From Atrina japonica (taxonomy: Eukaryota; Mollusca; Bivalvia; Pterioida; Pinnidae): DNA of 64,000 nucleotides. Both the position numbers and the translations under genes were made by a program. This document shows positions 33,401-37,706 of this stretch, piece by piece (the first letter of the stretch is position 1; every line of letters begins with the position of its first letter). Under the pieces are notes generated by a model. That model was not told where the DNA came from. It was given only the letters and a program-made list of their open reading frames with translations, and made no database searches. The stretch covers positions 372,001 through 436,000 of the forward strand of contig BROG01000395.1 in NCBI GenBank assembly GCA_030159075.1. The letters run 5' to 3'.

Positions 33401-36275
33401 GCAGTTTGGGTTCATACTTGTTCCACAGATCAAACAAGGTATCTGACCTATTGTTATAGACAACCAATTAATTATGCACATGTAATATGAATAAAAGAAA
33501 ATGATGATGATCATGATCATGATTATGAGGAGGAGGAAGAGGAGGAGAGGCCATCTTAAAAATAAGTTTCATGTCAGAGTTCCCAGATACACAAAAACCT
33601 GAATTATGCAGATTCATTACAAAACACACCACCTGCATGCATTCACATGAATTGGATGCCTATCACATTATCATTTATATCGTCATTACGATGGTAACAT
33701 TACAGTGATGTCAGTTCCCTGTGTCCTATCCTTAATTTGTTTAAAGTGTCAGTGATTATAAAACAATTAATCTCCAAAACTGAGTGTATTTGTGTGTGTA
33801 ACGCATTTTTTGTTGTTGTCCAAGACCTTCCCAACTTCAAACCTGCCACATGATTCTTAGCTATTGAAGGTTGGGTTCAAATGTGGTGGTGGAAACAGTA
33901 TTGGTAGTGACGGTGGTTATCACCACAATGACTAAAGGGGTGTTTGAGAAACACTTTGCCACTTAGAGCTGTGTCATTATAAAATATTTGAAAGCCCAGT
34001 TTTCCCTGGCAAATATTGCCGAATATTCATAATACTCAAACTCATCTGAGATCTCATCAACTTGGCTTAAAGAGACACATCAAATTTGATTTTGATTAAG
34101 ATTTGAGGAAAGAATCTGAAGTTGTTTGATAGAAACCAATATTTTGTATACAAATACAGAAAAATGACATAAAAAGAATAACTGAAAATATTTTGTCATT
34201 AGAATAAGAATTTGAGACAAATATCAAAACTGACAATAATTATATCAAATCTGATTTCCAATTTTAGTAAGGACCCAATGCCGGATATGGAAATTCAATA
34301 CATTATTTCCTTACATTTATGATATACATGTATCAGACATGTTATTTAAAATCATCACATGTCGATCATAAGCACAAGATTTATTGATTATGAATATAAT
34401 GTCATGATGTGTTGGTATGAGTCAGCCAATCAATACCAATGGGTACAAATCAACGGTGCAGTGATGTCAGATACATGTAACATGATACAACTGCAACGAG
34501 GGGACAGAGCATTCAAAATAGTAAAATACCTTCATTGCTTCTGCTGTAAATCCAATGACAGCAAGCCTACAATTCATGATCAGTCAAGCACTAGTTCAGG
34601 TCAGCCAAATGGGTATGGGTTGTGATGGGTAAGAGTTTACTAGCTTCCCACTAATGCATGCACATGCATTATTCTACTTACTCTTAAAATGACACAGCAT
34701 TTCAAATGAATCAAAGTAACCTTAACTAAACTCGTCTCAAGTCAGGCTACTTCTTTTCAGGTTAATGTTATTACTTTATATTAGTAAATAATACATTTTA
34801 AAGGGCGAAGCCCTCATATATGTAGAGAAGCTCACATTTTTATTCCTACTACATCCGGGGACCCGTACTACTAATAAAAAAATATCTGCTCACATCGGGA
34901 AATTGCGCGAGGCATAAACAAAATGTCTGAATTGCGAAGTCATTTCTTCAAAGCGCACCGCAAACGATTCAATAAAGTACTGTGCCAGCAAACGTTTTGC
35001 AGACTGAGATTAGGCCTAAACAATTAAGGGTGTACATTGAACCCGATCACAAAGCGCATCCATTATTCGGGTAATGTGAACTGCACGAAGTGATGGATAC
35101 TCTGAGATAGAGTAAAGTATATAGCATAAAAACATGATGTTGCATTTAATTCATGACTGATAAATTATACATAGATTCTATTTAAGAAACAGTCAGCCAC
35201 TCAATATTTTGTTTAAAACAATTAGTGAATGACCGGGACAGTTAGGCCTACGTGATAAAAACACTGAACATTAATCCCTTTCGGATTTTGTTGTGTTGAC
35301 CACTCCCGACAAAGGGCAACGCGACAGATTCCCAAAAGGGATTAACTGAATATGTAAAACTGTTGACGCATGCTTTCGCCCTCTCCATAGGTTTACCTAT
35401 GTATTATTTATAAAAGAGGGCAAAGCCCTCATATATGTAGAGAAGCTCACATTTTTATTCCTACTACATCCGGGGACCCGCACTACTAATCGTAAAAAAT
35501 CTGCTCACATCGGGAAATTGCGCGAGGCATAAACAAAATGTCTGCATTGCAAAGTCATTCCTTCTAAGCGCATTGCAAACGATTTAATAAAGTACTGTAC
35601 TAGCAAACGTTTTGCAAACTGAGACTAGGACAAAACAACTAAGGGTGTACATTGAACCCGATCACGAAGCGCATCCATTATTCGGGTTATGTGAACTGCA
35701 CGAAGTAATGTATACTCTGGGATAGAGTAAAGTATATAACATAAAAACATCATGTTGCATTTAATTCATGACTAATAAATTGCACATAGATTCTATTTAA
35801 GTTTTAACACCAAGGAAACAGTCAGCCACTCAATATTTTGTTTAAAACAATTAGTGAATGACCGGGACATTTAGGCCTACGTTTAATCCTTTTGCAGTTT
35901 TGGGGATTTTGTCGTGTTGCCCCCTGACAAAGTGCAACACGACAGATTCCCCAAAGGGATAAACTGAATATGTAAAACTGCTTTCGCCCTCTCTGTAGGT
36001 TTACCTATGTATTATTATTTATATTTTTTCATTACATTATTAATCAACTTACTTATTTGTTGTAACTGTAATTAATTTACTTACGGTCTCGATGAGGGTT
36101 CTTCCGTTGGCTTAACATAACCCGCTGTGTTCCGTTTCCTCATATATCCCATAAACTTTTTGGTCTCCTGCTCCAGCGACTGGAAGACAGGGTTTGTTTT
36201 GTCCTTGTTGTAAAAACTGCTCGGCTGCCCTCTGTTCGCCGTTTTAACGGCTGCGCTTCGCAGAATTGCAGCCAT
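160..36275 (-). CDS. CFAP54: CFAP54 (cilia- and flagella-associated protein 54), 5' part, 26 exons
   Basis: Exons in coding order: 36085-36275, 33342-33447, 32294-32437, 30607-30778, 30107-30165, 29681-29824, 28405-28518, 28047-28148, 27101-27302, 26615-26722, 25495-25607, 23188-23362, 22295-22380, 21675-21812, 20312-20444, 18727-18828, 15412-15653, 9111-9392, 6923-7084, 5614-5796, 4845-4937, 3248-3430, 2791-2933, 1775-1922, 914-1069, 160-282. Seen: every junction is GT-AG, phases match, and the chain reads 1,268 codons without a stop. Family knowledge: CFAP54 is a large (about 3,000-residue in mammals) protein of the central-pair apparatus of motile cilia and sperm flagella. Recognition rests on the N-terminal block with LWNKYEPKLP, the block TFFPGGFHCDNAGLTFRAL, the block EYLLWASMCMETSIPLLAVK and the block FARRGLAKINEL, which fit the family as I recall it. 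About 40% of the protein is here; the remainder lies left of base 1. A very small exon could be missed in the 6-kb intron 9393-15411. Confidence 0.92.
356..597 (-). mobile_element. tRNA-derived SINE (family A)
   Basis: Read on the minus strand the head is CTGTGGCCAAGTGGTTAAAG (box A TGGCCAAGTGG) and a box B-like GGCTCAAGTCCAACTGG follows. The tail is the shared body AAAACTGGCGGCCACCATAT. It lies in CFAP54 intron 25. Confidence 0.82.
914..1069 (-). CDS. CFAP54: CFAP54 exon 25
   Basis: Residues 1176-1227, phase 0 to 0. Reads MSRLNECEKMLVAMELAGWL and NEANLALQAVVQCYGLLAPL, paired helices of the armadillo/TPR-like body of the protein. Confidence 0.92.
1775..1922 (-). CDS. CFAP54: CFAP54 exon 24
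   Basis: Residues 1126-1175. Reads LNKKVVCQTSPVLLRQFLTS and ends CDKGPLFKGQ. Acceptor TTTCACAG, donor GTAAAT. The first base completes an AGA codon from exon 23. Confidence 0.9.
2129..2510. mobile_element. TACTGTAAATC-type TIR element (~380 bp)
   Basis: Left CTGTAAATCTGGAATTTTTT then CGCGGG; right (reverse complement) TACTGTAAATCTGGCTATAT. TA-type ends suggest a Tc1/mariner-type MITE. It lies in CFAP54 intron 23. Confidence 0.75.
2791..2933 (-). CDS. CFAP54: CFAP54 exon 23
   Basis: Residues 1079-1125 plus two bases. Reads IAYQVGNYDIAQQACEVLWG, a TPR-like helix, then a proline-rich linker (AEPPPPQSV). Acceptor ATCTTAG, donor GTAGGT. Confidence 0.9.
3248..3430 (-). CDS. CFAP54: CFAP54 exon 22 (FN3-like C-terminal strands)
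   Basis: Residues 1018-1078. Reads ELRVSGLVPHERYMFAVAAY, the L.P...Y.F.V.A pattern typical of the F strand of FN3 domains, then GESTKPILASHPLP. Acceptor TTGATAG, donor GTTGG. FN3 assignment is by pattern only. Confidence 0.91.
3898..4410. repeat. Old dispersed repeat, copy 1
   Basis: Shares an ordered set of blocks with 54490-54975: AAATATTTTCAAGA, ACATGTCAAAC, ATAAGCGGCC, TCAAATCTAATTAAA-like, CCAGAGGC, and CACAGGTGTGAAA at the end. Divergence is considerable, so it is an old element of unknown type. Confidence 0.7.
4596..4687. mobile_element. ~90-bp TIR mini-element, copy 1
   Basis: Starts TTAACTCATTCATCCCTAAA and ends TTCAGGGGTTGATGAGTTA, an inverted repeat of about 20 bp. The core reads ACATTTGGACTG and GAAGAGTTTATTG. 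Confidence 0.8.
4845..4937 (-). CDS. CFAP54: CFAP54 exon 21
   Basis: Residues 987-1017. Reads VAWYRIFARSSSGSNVRVRL, strand-like with an aromatic core as expected for the middle of an FN3-like fold. Acceptor TTTACAG, donor GTATGG. Confidence 0.9.
5040..5295. repeat. Degenerate CATATGACATAAC-rich repeat
   Basis: Diverged short repeats of ATGACATAACA/CATATGACA type in CFAP54 intron 20. An open frame on the minus strand here is caused by the repeat. Confidence 0.65.
5614..5796 (-). CDS. CFAP54: CFAP54 exon 20
   Basis: Residues 926-986. A coiled start (DAVEMIQKAQIEERRIY) is followed by SKLPPPPVLLCRTDSMMVLR, which looks like the first strand of a fibronectin type III-like domain that continues through exons 21 and 22. 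Confidence 0.91.
6119..6470. mobile_element. AAAGGGGCAT-type element, 3' end missing
   Basis: Begins TTTAAAGGGGCATTAGCTGT and shares all interior landmarks with 31381-31740, but the terminal ATGCCCCTTT is not visible; a family-B SINE follows directly. Confidence 0.75.
6468..6680 (-). mobile_element. tRNA-derived SINE (family B), diverged
   Basis: Minus-strand head GGTGGCTCAATTGGCATC (box A-like) and GGGTTTGATTCC (box B). The body is short and diverged. It lies in CFAP54 intron 19. Confidence 0.65.
6923..7084 (-). CDS. CFAP54: CFAP54 exon 19
   Basis: Residues 872-925. Reads ESIEDLSSHQIKDYKDLLAA and then SLSKALLFMQKALLL, TPR-like paired helices. Acceptor CCACAG, donor GTAAAG. Confidence 0.91.
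7457..7790. mobile_element. AAAGGGGCAT-type element, diverged
   Basis: Begins AATGGGGCATTAGCCGTGTT; interior landmarks as in 31381-31740. The right end is lost in T-rich sequence. It lies in CFAP54 intron 18. Confidence 0.7.
8150..8930. repeat. Minisatellite, ~56-58 bp unit
   Basis: About 13-14 units in CFAP54 intron 18, built on CATTCTTACCATTTATTTTG, a TTTATATTTTTCTCG segment and an ATCCGGATCATGATAT segment. Units vary in length through small deletions. On the minus strand each carries ATGGTAAGA, a good 5' splice-site match. Confidence 0.9.
9111..9392 (-). CDS. CFAP54: CFAP54 exon 18
   Basis: Residues 778-871, phase 0 to 0. Begins DINDEVFSLEQKDTTKID, has a Pro/Glu-rich linker and then a conserved block TAIWNTIKDLHLELILIYHR. 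Acceptor ACCATAG, donor GTTAGT. Confidence 0.9.
9561..9654. mobile_element. ~90-bp TIR mini-element, copy 2 (diverged)
   Basis: Same layout (TTAACC..CCCCTG start, TTCAGGGGTGAACAGGTTAA end) but a diverged core. Confidence 0.55.
9892..9954. repeat. A-tract followed by (AT)n microsatellite
   Basis: About 13 A then about 25 AT units in CFAP54 intron 17. Confidence 0.97.
9960..10165 (-). mobile_element. AAAGGGGCAT-type element, inverted fragment
   Basis: Reverse complement of the interior part (TTTTGTGAAAATTGC, AACCATACCACTTG, TTTTCACAAAAATG landmarks). Follows an AT microsatellite. Confidence 0.55.
10670..11346. repeat. Minisatellite, ~55-65 bp unit with optional 9-10 bp block
   Basis: About 12 units of the type AACATGCTACATACATCTAA followed by CTCAGAGATACATCATTATG and TAAAACCACAAAACT. 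Units come with or without an extra CATCTAACT or TCTCTAACT block, giving at least two unit classes. It lies in CFAP54 intron 17. Confidence 0.92.
11571..11663. mobile_element. ~90-bp TIR mini-element, copy 3
   Basis: CAACTCATTTACCCCTAAAG start, ACAGAAGAGTCCATTG core, TTCCAGGGTTTGATAAGTAA end. Confidence 0.78.
13042..13436. mobile_element. TACAGT-type TIR element interrupted by another element
   Basis: Outer ends TACAGTGGAACCTTG and AGCTTCCACTGTA. A second TIR element (13094-13304) sits inside. Confidence 0.7.
13094..13304. mobile_element. TACTGTAAATC-type TIR element (211 bp), nested
   Basis: Left TATTGTAAATCAAGTTTTCT, right (reverse complement) TACTGTAAATCTGGAAATTT. Contains TTCGCGA-type motifs also seen in 2129-2510. 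Confidence 0.7.
13645..13951. repeat. Minisatellite, 31-bp unit, ~10 copies
   Basis: Unit GTAGGGAGAGATGACTAGTG followed by TGTGTCCTTAG. Copies are nearly identical, with rare single-base changes (GATTAG once, AGATAGG once), indicating a young or homogenised array. Confidence 0.94.
14440..14665. repeat. Degenerate tandem repeat, ~28-35 bp
   Basis: Six to seven diverged units built on ACTTTACTTCCTGGTTTGCA with a variable ATGTGT linker. It lies in CFAP54 intron 17. Confidence 0.7.
15230..15261. other. Perfect short hairpin next to AAT repeat
   Basis: AGGGTCATCCGAC, five bases, GTCGGATGACCCT: a perfect 13-bp stem, flanked on both sides by AATAATA stretches. About 40 bases to the left is TTTGAGCGAAATCGGCTGAG, which looks like the 3' tail of a retroelement; this reading is tentative. 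Confidence 0.75.
15412..15653 (-). CDS. CFAP54: CFAP54 exon 17
   Basis: Residues 697-777. A Ser-rich start (EGVSALRGSKTSLSDM) leads into QLLQARDILELGLENVSYAR. Acceptor TTTTACAG, donor GTGAGAG. The next recognisable exon is 6 kb away. Confidence 0.9.
16820..17022. mobile_element. TACAGC/TACAGT-type TIR element (203 bp)
   Basis: Left TACAGCAAAACCTCGTTGTA; right (reverse complement) ACTATAAAACCTCTTTATAA then CGCC. It lies in CFAP54 intron 16. Confidence 0.7.
18270..18500 (-). mobile_element. tRNA-derived SINE (family A)
   Basis: Same family as 356-597. The head is damaged by a short tandem duplication of CTAACCACTAACCACT; the conserved tail reads TTTATGGTGGCAGCCAGTTT on the plus strand. Confidence 0.75.
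18727..18828 (-). CDS. CFAP54: CFAP54 exon 16
   Basis: Residues 663-696 plus one base. Reads HKFGSPRSKFGRYSTKLTTD, then a Ser/Thr-rich linker. The acceptor is the least certain in the gene: GGAAAAG at 18835-18829 is the choice that fits phase, with a pyrimidine-rich TTACTTTCATCC just upstream. Confidence 0.75.
19142..19903 (-). mobile_element. tRNA-derived SINE (family B) with internal 65-bp tandem expansion
   Basis: The right end, read on the minus strand, is tRNA-like: AACCTAGTGGTAAAGC resembles box A and GAGGTTCAGTTCTGG resembles box B. The body reads ...CATCCC...GTGAGGG-type sequence shared with the copies at 37707, 51341 and 55252. Inside, a 65-bp unit starting GAAAGGTTTTAAGTCTCGTA repeats at 19351, 19416, 19481, 19546, 19611, 19676 and 19741 with no length change. 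It lies in CFAP54 intron 15. Confidence 0.85.
20312..20444 (-). CDS. CFAP54: CFAP54 exon 15
   Basis: Residues 619-662 plus one base. Reads WVFILDVVHKVLCWCGISSV and then a helical LTAEVVLRLALVFESSA segment. Donor GTATCA is a weaker consensus but is the only one that keeps the frame. Confidence 0.88.
20512..20757 (-). mobile_element. tRNA-derived SINE (family A), diverged
   Basis: Conserved order of blocks: ACTCAACAATCTATCAGTCA, AAGAGTCCACCGGCTTTCTG, GTTAAGGGTCCAGC, CTCTAACCATTTTGCCCTCA. The A box is degraded. Confidence 0.7.
20798..21008 (-). mobile_element. tRNA-derived SINE (family A), 5'-truncated
   Basis: Lies about 40 bp from the preceding copy in the same orientation. It has the tail (ATGGTATCGGCCAGTTTTTA on the plus strand) and the GGTTCCAGTGGGGCTTGACT block but no tRNA A box. 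A TATA-rich insertion splits the tail. Confidence 0.7.
21184..21420 (+). mobile_element. tRNA-derived SINE (family A) with duplicated head
   Basis: Two successive heads, GGGCCTCAGCAGCTGAGTGG and GGGCCTCCGCAGCCGAGTGG, precede one body (TTTGAGTCCCACTGGAACAC and onward). The duplication of the promoter-bearing end, with CTCTCATTC also repeated, is unusual. Confidence 0.8.
21429..21615. mobile_element. TACAGT-type TIR element (~187 bp)
   Basis: Left CAAAGTAAAACTTGCTTTAG, right TATACAGGTTTCACTGTA. The interior has TATAAAGACCACC-like blocks. It immediately follows the SINE at 21184-21420. Confidence 0.65.
21675..21812 (-). CDS. CFAP54: CFAP54 exon 14
   Basis: Residues 573-618, phase 0 to 0. Reads PAKIEVDMIVDAALFLWNKT and ends YLQKMENPSK. 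Acceptor TTGTTCAG, donor GTTTGT. Confidence 0.9.
22217..22260. repeat. (GACA)n microsatellite
   Basis: About ten CAGA/GACA units just downstream of CFAP54 exon 13. A related, interrupted ACAGACAAA-type stretch lies at 57735-57815. Confidence 0.95.
22295..22380 (-). CDS. CFAP54: CFAP54 exon 13
   Basis: Residues 544-572. Reads GQSTKSFNMNDELIHVAEVL. Acceptor CTTACAG, donor GTATGT. A GACA-repeat microsatellite lies 35-80 bases downstream in the intron. Confidence 0.88.
23015..23187. repeat. Tandem copies of CFAP54 exon 12 end and donor
   Basis: Two additional copies (starting near 23015 and 23097) of the exon 12 terminal bases plus donor (minus strand CTCAAGCAG|GTAGTTA) lie downstream of the true one at 23182, with an 82-85 bp period. 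The intervening sequence (TAATTATAATTACATCAACTA type) is repeated too, and a further partial copy of it begins near 22955. Confidence 0.85.
23188..23362 (-). CDS. CFAP54: CFAP54 exon 12
   Basis: Residues 486-543 plus one base. Begins IVNDDKYAWDEKALELLLAM, then a charged, probably disordered tail (SVVDDENKDRETNATADL). The end of the exon and its donor CAG|GTAGTTA are copied twice more in the adjacent intron. Confidence 0.91.
23545..23695. mobile_element. Foldback (hairpin) element, ~150 bp
   Basis: The left arm TTTTACAAAAGTTCTTAAGT with TCCTAAATCCTAA is mirrored on the right by TTAGGATTTAGGACTTAAGG and GACTTTTTGTAAAA. The arms cover most of the element, leaving ~45 bp in the middle. Confidence 0.85.
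24110..25494. repeat. 38-bp minisatellite made of exon-end plus splice-donor copies
   Basis: About 36 tandem units of 38 bp lie in the CFAP54 intron directly downstream of exon 11. Read on the minus strand, each unit contains a near copy of the last ~21 bases of that exon (ACATATCTCAGG or ACATGTCTCAGG at its end) followed by GTAAG or GTAGG. A few units have ATAAG instead, which destroys the donor. Units vary at a handful of positions only. The array ends exactly at the real exon end at 25495. Confidence 0.95.
25495..25607 (-). CDS. CFAP54: CFAP54 exon 11
   Basis: Residues 448-485. Reads DGTTIDGAIRVVKMAYCFEQ and ends in NVLTYLR at a CTCAGG|GTAGG donor. The last ~21 bases and the donor are the unit of the large minisatellite that starts immediately downstream in the intron (24110-25494). 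Confidence 0.92.
25785..26295. repeat. Minisatellite, ~40-bp unit
   Basis: About 12 units built on TACTGTCAGGGATGATACAG followed by GTGATGTTATCTCATAGTTC. Units differ by single bases and short deletions. It lies in the intron between CFAP54 exons 10 and 11, about 180 bp from exon 11, so exon 11 is flanked by arrays on both sides. Confidence 0.9.
26615..26722 (-). CDS. CFAP54: CFAP54 exon 10
   Basis: Residues 412-447 plus one base. A glycine-rich start (GGGHRGASIKP) is followed by a hydrophobic stretch, probably a loop between helical blocks. Donor GTTTGT. Confidence 0.87.
27101..27302 (-). CDS. CFAP54: CFAP54 exon 9
   Basis: Residues 345-411 plus one base. Begins LPWPRTPTEKLLADMFEG and ends EILDVYAELFMAAQEILAG across the junction. 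Acceptor GTTTAG, donor GTAAAT. The opposite strand is open across much of this exon but that frame has no protein-like character. Confidence 0.9.
28047..28148 (-). CDS. CFAP54: CFAP54 exon 8
   Basis: Residues 311-344. Reads MAIMVFKRSAYETRRKPK and a basic stretch; the VFKR..YE.RRKPK pattern matches the family as I recall it. Both junctions are clean GT-AG in phase 0. Confidence 0.92.
28405..28518 (-). CDS. CFAP54: CFAP54 exon 7
   Basis: Residues 273-310, phase 0 to 0. Begins AFARRGLAKINELSNLE, which continues the helical segment of exon 6. Acceptor ATTCCAG, donor GTAAGG. Confidence 0.93.
29088..29177. mobile_element. ~90-bp TIR mini-element, copy 4
   Basis: TTAACTTATTCACCCCTAAA start; AGAAGAGTCCATTGTTTCTC core; AGGGGTTGATGAGTTAA end. 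The ends are well preserved. Confidence 0.85.
29681..29824 (-). CDS. CFAP54: CFAP54 exon 6
   Basis: Residues 225-272, phase 0 to 0. Reads VVEYLLWASMCMETSIPLL and then VKYLSWRSTLYTAVCQCY, a strongly conserved CFAP54 block that probably forms paired helices. Confidence 0.93.
30107..30165 (-). CDS. CFAP54: CFAP54 exon 5
   Basis: Residues 205-224. Short exon reading TVHIYSISRHLMSLGHSAR. Acceptor TTTTTTACAG. GTAAGT at 30106-30101 is preferred over the overlapping GTGTAA because it gives phase 0 into exon 6. A CA-rich stretch (30018-30082) lies just downstream in the intron. Confidence 0.9.
30349..30411. repeat. Compound (CCCT)n-(CT)n-(CA)n microsatellite
   Basis: Lies in the 440-base intron between CFAP54 exons 4 and 5. 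On the minus strand it is GT, then GA, then GGGA. Confidence 0.95.
30607..30778 (-). CDS. CFAP54: CFAP54 exon 4
   Basis: Residues 148-204 plus one base. Begins FRALMGKSISMYQMV and ends LPKESLCWLIYNG. A GTGTGT at 30689-30684 inside the exon looks like a donor, but using it breaks the phase with exon 5. Reading through to the GTGTGT at 30606-30601 restores phase 1 and adds a typical helical repeat segment. Confidence 0.9.
30934..31109. mobile_element. TACAGT-type TIR element (176 bp), diverged
   Basis: Left TATAGAGTGGAATTTCC, right GAGATTCCACTGTA. The interior (GTCGAAATTGGA..AAATTCTGG) is shared with fragments at 3525-3600 and 28225-28300. Confidence 0.65.
31155..31336. mobile_element. TACAGT-type TIR element, complete (182 bp)
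   Basis: Ends TACAGTAAAACCTG and CAGGTTTTACTGTA are a perfect 14-bp inverted repeat with TA at both edges. The interior reads like short alternating TATATAAGG blocks. The ends are reminiscent of pogo/Tigger elements (TA target). Confidence 0.85.
31381..31740. mobile_element. AAAGGGGCAT-type TIR element (~360 bp), complete
   Basis: Begins AAAAGGGGCATTAGCTGTGT and ends AGCTTATGCCCCTTTAA, an inverted repeat of about 11-13 bp. Interior landmarks (ATACAATAAC, TTTGTGAAAATTGC, TGTACATGAAGTAAAAGTAG) recur in the other copies. Confidence 0.8.
31873..32078. mobile_element. TACTGTA-type TIR element (206 bp), diverged
   Basis: Left TACTGTACATCTGCTAATTT, right (reverse complement) TACTGTATACCAGAAGTTTT. 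Contains TTTGCC and TTTCGC motifs shared loosely with 50637-50971. Confidence 0.55.
32294..32437 (-). CDS. CFAP54: CFAP54 exon 3
   Basis: Residues 100-147, phase 0 to 0. Contains ALWQCYDRYL and then TFFPGGFHCDNAGLT, one of the most recognisable stretches of the family. Acceptor ATTATAG, donor GTAAGAG. Confidence 0.93.
32465..32883. mobile_element. TACAGT-type element interrupted by a 168-bp TIR element
   Basis: Outer ends TACAGTGTAAATGTCTTGAA and TTCAAGAAATTTCCACTGTA. The interior GGTGG/GACC blocks are split at 32530-32697. It lies in CFAP54 intron 2, just upstream of exon 3. Confidence 0.6.
32530..32697. mobile_element. TTGACCTA-type TIR element (168 bp), nested
   Basis: Left TTGACCTATTGCCAAGTGTC, right (reverse complement) TTGACCTACCGCCAAATGCC. 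Sits inside the preceding element. Confidence 0.75.
33342..33447 (-). CDS. CFAP54: CFAP54 exon 2
   Basis: Residues 64-99. The peptide SDTLFDLWNKYEPKLPKDYY is the conserved N-terminal CFAP54 signature. Acceptor AATAG at the right end, donor GTTTGT at the left end; the exon ends in phase 0. Confidence 0.93.
34801..35410. mobile_element. Tandem element copy 1 (~600 bp)
   Basis: First of two adjacent copies in CFAP54 intron 1. It starts at a small hairpin AGGGCGAAGCCCT and ends with CTTTCGCCCTCTCCATAGG and the palindrome CATAGGTTTACCTATG. The ends GAGGGC(G/A)AAG and CTTTCGCCCTC are inverted repeats of about 11 bp. It has no coding capacity. Confidence 0.85.
35411..36010. mobile_element. Tandem element copy 2 (~600 bp)
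   Basis: Second direct copy, starting AGAGGGCAAAGCCCTCATAT and ending CTTTCGCCCTCTCTGTAGG. It differs from copy 1 by scattered substitutions and small indels, including an insertion near 35800 and a deletion near 35880. Confidence 0.85.
35900..35954. other. Long hairpin in tandem element copy 2
   Basis: Arms 35900-35920 and 35934-35954 are complementary over 19 of 21 positions, with a 13-base loop. The equivalent in copy 1 is 35271-35345, where the outer 11 bp (TTAATCCCTTT) pair exactly and the inner part pairs imperfectly. Confidence 0.8.
36085..36275 (-). CDS. CFAP54: CFAP54 exon 1 (start codon)
   Basis: Encodes residues 1-63 plus two bases of codon 64. The ATG is at 36273-36275. The peptide is basic and polar (MAAILRSAAVKTANRG at the start) and then reads NPVFQSLEQETKKFMGYM, which is the start of the conserved part. 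The donor GTAAGT follows at 36084-36079. Upstream DNA is more GC-rich than its surroundings, as expected for a 5' gene end. Confidence 0.9.
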
Positions 36276-36397
36276 TGTAATTCACTTTTAGACAAAGAAA
36301 AATATCAATATCATACACACACAATCAAAAATATTTTCTTCCTTTACTCCGAGCACTTGCATCCGTCACGACATGACGCCATGTTTAAACGCCGCTA

Positions 36398-36411
36398 GTC
36401 ACCATGGTTGC
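36398..36411. promoter_or_regulatory. Candidate RFX X-box upstream of CFAP54
   Basis: GTCACCATGGTTGC lies about 125 bases upstream of the CFAP54 ATG. RFX factors bind imperfect palindromes of the type GTTGCYATGGYAAC; here the first half fits GTNRCC and the second half fits less well. RFX control of motile-cilium genes is well established, so position and target make this plausible. No TATA box is evident. Confidence 0.45.
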
Positions 36412-36595
36412 TGTAAAGAGCGATAACTCTGGTACTTTCTAATAAAATACTAAATGAAATCGGAGCAACATTGAATACGACCCGGACCACACAAAATGTA
36501 CTAGCATTGATTTTTTCCGGATTAGCTATCTTTTTTAAAGCTTCTTGAGGGGGAAAAAAAAAACATAAAAAAAATATAATAACCTTTTCACTTTT

Positions 36596-36835
36596 TTATT
36601 TGGATGATAATGTCATAATGGTGAATCTTGTCTTTTTGCCATCCTCAGGGCAAGGCAGTATTTCATTATACAGTTGATGCACCAATAGACCTATACTCAG
36701 AGTCACATTGACGATGCTTAGGTCAGTATAATTTCTGTGGAAAAGCTGGATATAATCGGAGAATTTTATATGTCCCAGTAAAATTCTACGATTTAACTCA
36801 GCATTTTCACAGAAATTAAGGCCAGTATATTCCAC
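36596..36835 (-). other. Unassigned open frame upstream of CFAP54
   Basis: Open from an upstream TGA to a TAA at 36596, containing NRRILLGHIKFSDYIQLFHR and IGLLVHQLYNEILPCPEDGK. The stop overlaps AATAAA. It has no in-frame ATG near its start and a possible acceptor AAGTCAG just upstream, so it would have to be a terminal exon. I do not recognise it. Confidence 0.2.
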
Positions 36836-37191
36836 TGACTTACCACTCCTATAACCACATCAGAATTAAATGAGAAAAATCATATATAGGCTATCATATA
36901 TCCAACAAATATTTCTGGTACAGCTATTTATTTAAAAATCACTTAACAGAAAAAAATATTAGGCTTGACAGAAATATACCATGTATATTGCTGGTTGGAA
37001 CTTTTTCTGAATCATAACCAAATCTTTACACTTCTAAATTTGTTTATTTTATTTCCACATATAAGATAAAGCCAAAGTCAGTTAAGTCTCCAACTTAAAA
37101 TTTTGAAGTTAGAGTAAAAATTGCACATGGTAAATAATACGACCATGTTCCTATAAATTACAAAATTTGAGCAGAAATTATTACAGCGGAA

Positions 37192-37428
37192 CCAGTGTTT
37201 TGAGACCACTGTCACAGAAGACCACATTCTAAAATCCACAAACTTAAGTACAGAGAAACCTCACTATTAAGACCACCTACCACTGACTCAAAGTGTTCTG
37301 GTTTGTCAGGTGGTCTCTTAATAGAGGTTCTGTACTTATTAGATATTTGTCAAGAGACTGCAAAACTGTGGTCTGAAATGCGAGGTGATCTCCCAAGACA
37401 GGTGGACTTTAGGTGAGGTTCCACTGTA
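37192..37428. mobile_element. TACAGT-type TIR element (237 bp)
   Basis: Ends TACAGCGGAACC and GGTTCCACTGTA. The interior has repeated GAGACCAC / GGTGGTCTC blocks. It lies between the two genes. Confidence 0.75.
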
Positions 37429-37706
37429 ATCCTTTTAGATAAATCCTCTTTTGAGAGATATCCTGTTATATCTTGGACAACATTTCACTGGCAGAATGAG
37501 TACCGGTAGTCTTTTAAGACAGGTTCAACTGTAGCCTATTCCAAAATCCACATTGAACATAGGTGTCTTTTTATATATATTCCAAGTGAATTAGAATCTA
37601 ACAATTTGATCCAAATTCAATTGAACCAACAGTTTATAAATCCTTTATTAAGATAAACAAACTTTTTCGCAGACCGCTCAAATCTGAACATCTACACAAG
37701 TTTATT

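Larger units (their letters stand above)
33448..36084 (-). other. CFAP54 intron 1
   Basis: Holds the tandem 600-bp elements (34801-36010) next to exon 1. The rest (33448-34800) is AT-rich with a GATCAT/GAGGAG low-complexity patch at 33500-33550. A plus-strand 88-codon open frame at 34359-34625 lacks support. Confidence 0.8.

Noticed and set aside
34359..34625. 88-codon plus-strand open frame in CFAP54 intron 1
   Set aside because: No homology recognised, no splice context, composition like translated AT-rich DNA.
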